Shown in pieces: positions 48,901-60,900 of a stretch of DNA of 64,000 bases. The notes below the pieces were generated by a model. That model was given only the letters and a program-made list of their open reading frames with translations. It made no database searches and had not been told where the DNA came from. Positions within the stretch are counted from its first letter, which is position 1; each line of letters opens with the position of its first letter. The translations under genes and the position numbers were made by a program. Where the stretch lies: the NCBI GenBank assembly GCA_003344405.1, contig NOWV01000192.1:62001-126000 (forward strand), given 5' to 3'. The DNA is from Trichoplax sp. H2. Lineage: Eukaryota; Placozoa; Uniplacotomia; Trichoplacea.

Positions 48901-51900
48901 GTATGAAAATTTCGTTAACTTTTATTTCGTACTTAACTACTACAAATAGAAGAATGTAACAAGTAGTGTATATTCTAAGCAACTATGACATCTAATGAAA
49001 CATATTTTTCGACTTTCAATTCGGTAAAGTATGAATATAAACCAGTTACGAATTGTTCAATCTTCTTCAAGTATCTTGCTAATCAATATTTCAATAATGA
49101 TGATGTACTATTGTGATGTACTATAGTGATAAAATCCAATCACAAAAATTCCAAAGTTATAGAGAATTAAAACTTTATTAGATCGAATACAAAGACTAGC
49201 TACACATAGCTCTACTCTAGCCGAATATAACTATTGAAGGACTTCTAGAAAGAACGAACTGAATAGCCTAAAGTTGCCAGCTTATATTCATTTCATGGCA
49301 GTCACAGCCACAATCAACATAGCAACAGTCTACCTTAATTTACACAAAGTCAAATTATTATTAGTGACAACATTTTACAGCAGACCATCATTAATCCGAT
49401 ATGGAAACAACTACTACAGTATTTCCGTAGATATTATTCTTAGCGGTTAAAGTACGGTAAACTAAGCATATCCTAATATATGAATTACAGTTCTATTTTT
49501 TTATCTCTAGCCTTAATAGTAACTCAACACCTTACTATATACTGTATAGTTATCTGTACTATAGCATAGAATCTACCATTACAGTCCACAGTAGCGAGCT
49601 ACCAAAACACGTCTTAAGATAAATATAGAAAATTACGCTTCCGTACATCTTACTAACATAGCTAAAAGTCTACAATCACGATACTACGTTTCGTTAGAAC
49701 TGTCTAAATTAACGTACAGATACTTTTCTCAAGAATTGCCTTGTTACAGGACATCCTAAATATTAGTTATAAACCGTTGTCTAATGATCGATACAAGTCG
49801 ATACACCTAGTTTTACATACTATAAGTCACAGAGATTAAATATTTAGTTTTTTTTAAGGTTATCTGAAATTTGCTGCTGATTCTAAACCACTTATTGTTA
49901 CAATTTTGACCGAATACAGTTCGGATTGATTCGTGATAGTTAGTCATACCGCGTTAGTGTGTAGTAGTATAGTACGTCTGTACTCATAATATTTAAATAT
50001 TTGTACAACGTTACAGCTGTTGGTTTTTAGTGATTTTACTCATTCGATTCTAGTCAGTCAACTCATCATGGTTGCTGTTAGTAGTTGCCAGTTTACGGCA
50101 ATCATTAGTAATTATAATTGCTTGAGAAGTCTAAGTGCCATCGTATGCGCTGTTTGATTTAGTTACGTTCAGTGGTGAGATCCATCGTGATCTATATGAT
50201 CTCAGTTAGACCGTAAGGTCAAATAATATTCAGCGTTGTCTTGTATCATTCTTGATCTCAAATAAAGAGTAACCTAGGACTAACAGATATTGGCCAGGTA
50301 TTGATTATTTGCGTAGAAGTAGTCCAATTAGTACATTAATCCGAGTAACTATAGAACTTTCCGTATCTGCGGATGAATTAGTTCTAATACAATACGTTAG
50401 ATATACTGAACTGTAACACTTATATATATAAATTATAGCTTATTATTATAGGTAATCTAATATGTATTTAAATATCAAGACTAATATTTATAGAACATTT
50501 CTTCAAATTACATAGTTAACAATTGTTAGCCAGCATTGTATAGTGGCTCGTGAGCTTGCCAAGTTTAATCATTATTCAGCATTTATGCTATTGCGCGTGA
50601 AATGGATACAGCATGTATAATGATAAAGAAAATTTTAAATATAACAAGGCCGATACGCATTAGGAGCAAGCTAGAGATATAAAGTTATAAAATAAATATA
50701 AAATGAAAAAAACGTTATGCACTGCGTTTTATTGTAAATAAAAGTTCACAACTTTGATTATCATCAAGTCTAATTTAAAAACTTTCTACTATGAGTAAAG
50801 TTTCCACATCTATTGTATCTCAATAACTTTGAATTAAATCCGCGTAAAGAAGCGATTATTAAAGCCTTGGCAGTTCCTTACCATTATGTACTATAATAAC
50901 AGTAACATAGTACTGTATAAAAATTTACGATAAAGGTAGTAGAATAGGTCATGGATAATAAATCTAGTTAATAGATATTTGGAAAGAGTGTTAAGATGGT
51001 ACATTTAAGTAAATAAACCAACTGATTGCTGTATGTCCAGTGTCAATAATGAAATAAACTTTATATTTATATCTTTCCTTGCAACGGTGTAATAGTACTT
51101 CAATGTCCTCAAACTTGCACTTGCCCGAGTGCTTCGTATATAGGCTGCACGGATGCAACCATGACTACTTTTCCAACTGCAAAAGTAATGATGGCTAACG
51201 TCACACAATTGTGAGTATATTACGACACTTTCACTATAAGTGCACTTATCAAACTAAGATTTTAGCTACAATAAAAATCTTATCTAACTTAATTCACTTA
51301 TGTAAGCAAGTGAGAACTATCTCTAAATTCAGTTTAGCCGTGATTTATACCTTAGAAATGCAAGGCTTAAATATAAAATGTTATAATTTTTGAAAATAGA
51401 AGGATTACTGGCACCTTAATTTGGAAAGTTAATGAAAATAGCCTATCTAATTATCCAAGCTTAAAATGGCTGTAAGTCAAACATAGTTATAGATACGCCT
51501 ACTAATACCTCGTTAATGTTAACTCACTAAGTCATCTCCAAATGATTATCACAAATAAATAAATGATCTAATTTATTAATAGATTTTCACTTCATGACTG
51601 ATTTCAATTTAGATACTTGAACAAAAATAAAATACAAAAGATTGAAGATGGTGCTTTTGCAAGACTGTATAATTTACAAGTACTGTAAGTTAAAATAATG
51701 TAAGATGTGTTAATGGTTTCCCAGCGAGAATATTCTTAATTATTCTATTAATTTGAACTATTGCAAAATTGTAATTACTACAATTTGCAAGTTCTGTTAA
51801 TCCTTTGCATACTAATCGCCCAACAGCGTCTTTGATTTCATATTATATTCATAAAGTGGCCTTAATCGAAATCTCCTAGAAGAATTGACGTCGCAGAAAA

Positions 51901-54900
51901 TATTTAAAGAATTATCAACTTTAAGATCTTTGTGAGCTATATATATATTGAACATTATTAATGAATAAATTTATTTTAAAGTCGTCAAATCCCCACGCAT
52001 TTAATATCTTAGCCTTAATGCCACCATATGCATATAAAATTAAGTTAATGTTAATTTCTAATCTGGTTATTAATGCTATAGTCTATATTTTATTTAAAAG
52101 GCTGTAACTGCTACAGATACCATAGCACTAAGGGTGTATTTCGGAAGCAGATCAGTTAGAAAATCTGTATTTAAATAGTGTGAAAAAAATACGACATGAG
52201 ATACGATACCATCTGAAATATGCTTTATTGACGATGATACGGGGCTGATTCTATCAATTTAGATATCTGTCATACAATATGATACAAAGGATTGGTAAAG
52301 GCGTTTTTTCAAGTTTACAAAAGTTGATGACACTGTAAGTTTCAAAAGTAACTTCCGGCTAAGATTTTTAATTCTTTAATCCCATGTAGGTCATCTATTC
52401 ATATATTAATTCCTCGAAAAATTTTTGCATTAATAACTGGAAAACTGAAATAGGTGGTTACACCAAAATACGCTCAGTGGCATAGCTTCCAGGACGTTTG
52501 AAGGATTATCAAGTTTGAAATATTTGTAGGCTACTTACAACTAAATTAATAATATCATCACCATTTTAATGCAGATAAAGTCATAAACATGCCATTCACT
52601 GCTTAATTCGATATTCTCTGTGATTTCTGCGCTGTATTAGTTGAATTATTATTAGCAATATTAAGTACTTGCACCTAGCCCTGATAATTCGGTAGTGAAT
52701 TAAAAATTTATTTCATAACAGAATATTAGTATTGCAGAAAATGCTAAAAGAACTTGATTTTATTAAGTGATAGGCGAATAGCAAGATTAAACAGCAGCTT
52801 AACACTAGATAAAATAAATAAGAAGCAAAATTTTTTAAACTATTTTTTCTAAATATAGATATATGTATAGCAATAAAATAGAAAGGATAGCCGATGGAGC
52901 CTTCGCAGACCTAGGTCAGCTTAAATTGCTGTAAGTCTTCGCAAGGTAGCATAATTATGCAGAACTGAACATCATATAGCAATGCAGGCAATAATTGCCT
53001 TCTAGATATAAATTTTTAACAATCAAAATTTCTAGAGGATATTCATTTAATCAAAATGCATTATGTACTGTAAGTGGACTACATGCTAATCATTTTTGTA
53101 CAGTTTACTCGAAAGCAAAAATTACGTCAAGAAGCATCAAGTGAATTAATTTTTAGATTTTGTACACTAGTATTTGATGTCTACCAATTACTGCAGAATC
53201 CACAAAAACTATTAATTTTATTTGCAATTCTAAGACGATTTTTTCCATAGCTAACGATACTGTCAATGTTTCGCAAATGCTGAAAGAACAAAAATGATCA
53301 TAACAACTTGATGCTACAATGGCATTCTTATTGGCAAAGAATATAATAACATAGAGACATTTAAAATAAAAAGCAGATCGCCCAATGCGAGATACTTATA
53401 GCACAAGAAAATGTTATACTTAGCATTATAGAATTATATTCCTACTCCTTAGGTACTTTATAAATAGTATAATAGATGGATTAATTATAAGCAGAGTAAT
53501 GAAAGCTTACAATATGCGGTAGTTGCATAATGAAATTTATCAGAGATGAAATAAATTTTTTGCAGCTACATACAGTATGACATCAGAGATTTAATGAACT
53601 CCTTTCTAAACACGAAATTATCAATATGCTTTGATATGTAAAATTACACTATTATATATTATATTAAGAGTTTAAATGATTCTATATTAAGAACTAACAT
53701 AGTTCGATGATGACAACTTTGCTAAACACTATACCTTCTTCAAAGATATTTTGAATGTAACGAATTTATGCTAATTAGTAATACAATATTTCATAGTTGA
53801 ACATAGTAAACATCAAGGGGCAATATTAACAATATCTATAGTCATTTTAGCAGATGTACTACTTGTTAAATGCCTAATCAAAACGGCTGAAATCAATCAT
53901 TTTAGAGGGATAAGTAAGAATAATAAAGGTAATAGGTTTGCTTTAATTTCTAGATACTTAGATGATAACAAGATAGAAACGATTGGAGAGCAAGCCTTCA
54001 CTGGATTAAATAAGTTACGGTGGCTGTAAGTTATCAAGATTTGGAATGTATAATCTAATGTGCTATGTCAGTGCTCCAACTATTTCATGTTCATAATTAT
54101 TATTTCAGATATCTATATTCAAATTCATTAGCTGTATTGAATTCAAAAATCTTTGGGGGATTATCAGAGCTGGAGATTTTGTAAGCTAAAACAGATACAG
54201 TGCCTTGATGTATACTGATTATTTGTATAATTTTGGAAATTTCCGTTTTATTTTCGTACTAGCGATTGTACGATTATAATTAGTATATTAGCTAAGTATC
54301 ATAATAAAGAAAATAATATAAGCAGAAAATTTTTTTATGCGAGACAATATTCTAAACTTGGTAGCTAAAATACCTAGATTAAACCGTCCTAAAAATACGA
54401 GTACTACACGGCAATCATGATTGCGACGCAAGTTATCGTATTCTTTTCATTGATTTAGACATCTTCACAAAAATAAGATAGAAAAAATTGAAGACGGGGC
54501 ATTTTTAAACCTATCTAACGTATACGAACTGTAAGCAATTGTGAAGTACTTGTGCTTTTAACTTTTATGTACCATATAGTAACAATTTAAAGAATAATCT
54601 ACAATAATTCTAAAAGAAATTAATAGTTCCTGACATTCAAGTGATCTTTTTGATATCAATATTATCCATAATAATCTTCTAATTATTAAAACAGACGGTT
54701 GGACGAAAACTTATTAAGTACCCTAGATTCTCCTAAAATATTCGAAGGACTTACAAATTTAAGAACTTTGTAAGTTATTCTGGCCATTGATGCTCACTGA
54801 TTTAGAACAACTGATGATATTAGAGCAAATCTATCATTAATATGAAGTATGAATTACGCAATATTTTGTAATATATTTTACGATTCGTATAGGTTCCTAC

Positions 54901-57900
54901 TAGTGCTATAATTTTGTAAAGCCTTAATCATATTCATTTATGTTATACAATATATTTACATAATTGGCCCAATTAGAAAATTTGAGTGATAAAATCTGAT
55001 CACGAAAATTCAAAATTTGTAGAAAATTAGAACTTTATTAGATCTAATACAAAGATTAGTGACTCACAGCTCTACTCTAGCCAAATACAACTACTCAAAG
55101 ACTTTTAGAAAGAACAATTAGATAATCTAATATCGCTTGCTTTTATAATCTAAGTAGCCTTCGCAGCTACAATCAAAGTAAAATGAATAACCATTTCCTA
55201 ATAAATGATTCATAGTTCTATTTTTACCTTTAACTTTATAGTAGTTCATCGTTCTACTGTATATTCATCTGTGCTCTAGCATAGAGTCTACTATTACAGT
55301 CTATAATTATAAGCTACAAAATATATCGTAAGATAAATATAATAACTGCACTACCGTACATCATACTAAGCGTGGCTAATAATCTACAATCACATGACTA
55401 AGTTACTTTACAGTCTGCTATGATTTTGGCAGTAGGCATTGTAAGTAGTGGAGTATCGTTGCGTAGCATTATGTAGTACACACCAATTATCCAGATATAC
55501 AAAGTTATAATAATTTTAATATCTCTGTCACGGTAGTAAATCTACCGTGATGAATGATAACTTACTTAATTTAGATATGTATATGTATCACGTTGAGATA
55601 GTTATTAATTTGGATATGTGCATGAATTATTTGATGACTTAATATAGCCGATACAAACCTGTTCCTAATACAGATTAAATTATACTAAATATGGTATATG
55701 AATTGTCAATGGCAAATTCAATATAAATCCTGTTAATTATAAGCTAGGGCAAACATAAAGTTAATCTATAGTAATACTAGTACAAACTCACGTCGCTTTG
55801 CTGACGGTTTACGATAATGTACCCATTTGTTAATAATTAACAGATAGTTTCACCATTCGACATTATATATATCCCGGTAATAGCCAGGCACTACTATATT
55901 CACAGCGATGCTTCCAGAATACTACATTTTAATTATGCATTCACAGATGAGATGCTGTGAGATGCTATACTAAGATTAGTTCATGGTCCAAAGCACATCA
56001 TGATAACTAATGTACGGTGATGGACATACCAACTTAAGATTACCAGGTACTGTGAGATATCGATAGTGCGGTACAATGTTCTTAATACTGTGGTCAATTA
56101 TATACCAATCATTATAATGTGTCTAAGGATCGCTTGCGTATGCAAGCAAAGCTTGCTCTGTCGATAACAACCGTTATAAGAAAATGTAACAATCAAAATG
56201 GCGGTGTAGAAAACTCTATAAAGATTCCATGTTTATTCAATTTTCGTCAGAGAATTACATCAAATCAAAATTGAAAGGCCCAGTGGCCACCCTTAGCGAT
56301 ATAACGAATACTATTTAAAAAATCAGTACTCTGCAGAACTTACTACCTTAGAGCTATTCGTTTTACACATGAAGAAATGTTGAGGTAAAAAGTACTGTAA
56401 GAATCTTATACTGGCTTAGAGCTATTCGTTTTACATGAAGAATTCTTGAGGTAAAAAGTACAGTAAGAATCTTATACTGACCTATTGGAATGAACCCATA
56501 ATCACAGTCACCTAACAATAGTGTAAATACTCCCGCGCTGCTCGTTAAAAAAAAAGGGAAGGTTGTTGGGATTACAAATTCATTGGATTAGACTAGGAAT
56601 AATTTAATGTATTCTCGAAGTCTTATTGGTCGAAATATATCACACATCGCAAACCGGTTTTATGGCTAGAAAAGTTATTTAAATGATTGATTTTGAATAT
56701 TAAATTAGACTTGCATTTTCCAGAAAAAAGATATAGTTAGAAGATTCCGAAAGTGCATTTCTCAGTTATTGTTACTTATCTAGGGTAATCTAATTAGTTT
56801 AGATTTGGCAACTTTGGTTAAGTAACAATCACAGTCAGTTTATAAGAACTATTTAGTTTAATTTGCAATATCTGGAATTTTTCGTACTGATAGCTAAACT
56901 GTTAATGATCTCTTCAGTTAAATAGCAAGAACAGTTAGCAATTAAATAAATTATAATTTGAGCCTGCAACAAAACCTGTTCTACTAATGATAATTAGAGT
57001 GTAGATCACAAAATTAATTTGATAATATCAGATTTCATTACTAATTCTTTATCGATTGAGATGCTAGCTAACAGCACAACAGGCTCTGACAGACAAGAAA
57101 AATCTCCTATAATAGCAGATCTTAGAAAAGAAGGAATAAGACCAATAATAACAGAAAAGCGTTGCTTCTTAAATACGCTATCAAACTCGCTTGCAACATA
57201 ATAATTACGAACACATTACTTAATACTTACAAAGTTTAGAATGAGAATAAAATTGTATGATTAGTATCATATTCTACGAAGCTGAAATCCACATACTTGA
57301 ATTACTACATACATAACTTATATATACCTATTATTCTCAACTGACCTAGATTTTGCCGTTATTTTTTAAGTTATATCTAATTCACCTCTACACGACATGT
57401 TGACAGCAACAGTTCATCTAACAGCTTCACTACAGTACCATTAATTATTTCAATTGCTGAAGTATAAAAATACTTCTTTAATTGCGCATATTTTATTCGT
57501 TTCAACCAGCAATTTATTGGCAGGTAACCTATAGTGTTGGTCTAGTGATTGCTGTATGGTTTATTTATAATATTAATTTCTTGTACTATTTGCCGAAATA
57601 TATCATGATACAGGACTAAAATAAATATTAGTTGCTAACGTTTTGATAGTAGGCATTACTAGTATTGCAGTATCGCTGCATGGTACTGTATCAAGGTCGC
57701 CAATTACCGAGCTGTACACAATATAATTCACGATATCAAAGGCGAATAATAAGATTTATTCAGTCTAATTAGTATTATCAGATAGAAAGGACAGTTAGCA
57801 ATAAAAATTTTAATTTGCACTATCAATTTTTCCAGCAACTGAAGCACAAAATGGCTTTCCATTGAGCACGATTTAGTGATTTTAAACAGCAATTTATTAG

Positions 57901-60900
57901 CAGATAAATCTTTAGTATTTGCCAAACAACTGCTGTATAATCTATTTTAAGGTTAATCACCGTAATAGTTACCGAAACACATCATGATAAAGGATAAAAT
58001 AAATATTACCCTATGATGAACTAATACCAAGATAAAAATAAAGTATTACCATTGCAAATATTTCTTAGTATGAAATATTACAACATAAGTAATCTTAACG
58101 ATATAATTCTTGTATACTCATATATTGAGAAAAGCTTTAGACAGAATTTCTTTTAAAATTGCTACATTACAGATCTCTTGATCCAACCTTTCATTATGCT
58201 ATACATTTAATTTTTCAGATATTTGAATAAAAACAGAATATCACAGATAGCTGATGGAGTTTTCATTCCTATAAAGCAAATAGAATATGTGTAAGTCTGT
58301 AATAGTGAAATTATCCAAGAAGAATTTCTCAATATTTTCGTGACTTAAGATTTATTGTTATTAACGGTTTGATGCGTATAAAAAATTTTAGACACGCCAT
58401 TTATTACAATTTATATGTAATTCCAGTACTAAATCACATTGCAAGCATTTCTACAAAATAATATATTCGTAAAGACATGTAATAGATAACTATGCTAGAC
58501 ATATTATTTGAAATTTTTTTCAAGCTCAACAACGCTATATTATAATGTAAGATTTGCGCATTATTGTTTAAGAGATAAAGTAGATCTGTTAAAGAACTGT
58601 CGCAAAACAGCTTAGCAACAAGATAATGTAATGTACGATAACCAAGTCAATTCCTTGAACCACGTATCAAGGAACGATATCTGCACTATCAGGAATGCTT
58701 TCGCTCTTCTAGCAGACTACGCAAAGACTTAGATGTCTCGTATTTTACGTTAAAAACTAAGTTTCAGAATTAACTTAATGATACGATATATTGTATTTAT
58801 ATACTCTTCCTCAATAGTTCATGAGTCATAGTTAGTACACTTAACTTTAGAATCATTCACTGAATTAGACATTAATTTTAGCTACTGCTCCCTAATGCAG
58901 ACAACAATGTTTACGAACATAGGCATCTGATGACTAATACAGAATAGTCAGATTACGATATGTCCTATCACGAGACATTTCCACGATAATTTACAATCTA
59001 CCATAAGTAAGTTACAATCACAATGATTCGAACTGTAAGTAGATAATACGCATTCCCTAATATAACTATTAATTTCAGTATTTATGTATATGTCACTGTT
59101 ACATAAAGTAAGTGCTATATTAAAACACAGTACATCCAAATTAAAAATTAATTAAATAAGGATATGCTAACAAAATTATCCTAGCATAGATATTTCTATT
59201 CTAATATAGTATATAACACTATCACAAGAACATATTATGACGTCCGTTTTTAATTCATTAATTTAATATGTATAGTTGATTAAGCTAAGTACCTATCTTT
59301 ATTTTAGAGATTATTATATCTGATTGTAGTTGTTGTCACCATTGTAGAGTCAGTTTGTAAGTGTTGATTTCTTACCAGAGACGGAGAAGACCTTGACTAG
59401 CAGCAACGATTATGTAATTATTCGCGTAGGTCAAGGTCTCTTCTATCTTACTATTAGAAACAATTCTAAGACTAATATCTTTGCATGATCAGCTCAGAAA
59501 CTAGTAAGAAAATATACAGTTCTAATACAACTTAGTGAGTAGATATGCTAGATTATAGAAGAGATAATGCGTTATGAAGCCGTCATGAAATAGATATTGT
59601 TTGCATGTCCTGAAAATGTAAATGTCTTAGTAATAGATTCAACGCAAAATTTCCTTTATTTACACAGCCTATCTCGTCATGTAACTATAATATGGCGATG
59701 TGCGTCTTTCAGTTTTTATTGTCCATTAAGTTAAAATCCTTTCATAAGCCACAATTATAATATGATTGTCACCCAATGATAACGTAACTTTCTTTTATAC
59801 TTATATTGTAAAAATTTTCAATCTGCAGAAGACTGTCAAGAAATGAGATTCGCCGTGTACAGGACATTCATCTTAGTGATTTGATAAACTTAGGTCGAAT
59901 GTAAGTTGTAAAACAAACTTATTTAACCACGAATGATACACCCTTGAAGATTGTATATCCGTTTAATCTTATTTTCAAAACTACAGTAAATTTCATACTT
60001 TTCAATTCTTAGATCGATATCGCGAAATAGACTTACCGAAATGCCCTCGGGAGCTTTTAGAAATATGACTAAATTGCGAAAAATGTAAGTCGCCACTTGC
60101 CGCAAATACCCTGGCGATACATTAAACAACACAGTACTCATAGTAAATTTTACTTTAGTCCGCTAGACTACTTCTCTAACCTACGGTATTGTTACTGGAA
60201 TATCTTTAAAATGCACACATTAAAACGGACAAAACAGAATAACGCTCATATCTTACACACTATGTATGTTGATCATTATCTCGCTCATAAACACTATCAG
60301 TCGTAGTAGACAGATTTACTGCGCTATTAGCTTATTTGTAATAACAAATGTTATTACAGTTACTTTATCATACATGGATATTTTCAGGAACAAATAATTT
60401 CATACATAAGCATGTCTCGATTACGAGCTCTATCAATCTCCTACTTTTCAAATGCCCATTTGAGATGTATTACTGTTTTGTTATAATATTGTAAGGATTT
60501 ACGCGCCTATCACTAACAACAATTCCTAAAGTAGCACTTTTTATTTCTAAAAAGTCAGAAACAAAACGTATTCTTAAACTATAAATCCATATCAGAGTCA
60601 TTTTTATATCTGTGATGCAATGCTAATATATCAAGATGATACTCAAACCATTTAACTATTTAAGAAAGACTAAAAATATGACTTTGCATTACTTTAGAAG
60701 GATGTTAATTTACGATACGTATCAATCATCGTCTTGACTAATTCTTCCATTGACTTTTCAAATATGCTACAGTATTCGTAATAACACTATTATATCTTAC
60801 AAATAACTGTAGAAGAATACTGTGATTCTCAAGAATTAGGACTGAAATATATTAGGACGAGTTTGTTGCCAATTAAGATAGTATTTGTAAAATCACCTAT

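Larger units (their letters stand above)
54770..58218 (+). other. Large repeat-filled gene 3 intron
   Basis: 3.4-kb intron between exons 54695 and 58219. It holds element D copy 2, a hairpin at 55528-55550, a 68-bp tandem duplication (56348-56482), a diverged repeat pair (55432-55510 and 57645-57720, both with AGTATCG-TGC blocks) and the element G direct repeats. An isolated 60-codon frame at 57019-57201 lies in it. No LRR exon was recognised. Confidence 0.6.

Noticed and set aside
59306-59356. Exon-like stretch TTTTAG ... GTAAGT in a gene 3 intron
   Set aside because: Stops appear in the required phase and no LRR pattern is visible in any frame.
60097-60306. Open frames at 59923-60141 (-) and 60097-60306 (+)
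   Set aside because: They overlap or flank gene 3 LRR exons at 59829-60084 in other registers, with no domain features.
60391-60490. Possible exon after TTTTCAG in the gene 3 intron between 60084 and 61106
   Set aside because: The required phase-2 frame hits a stop at once; the open frame does not keep phase and lacks LRR features. Genes 2 and 3 are colinear without it.
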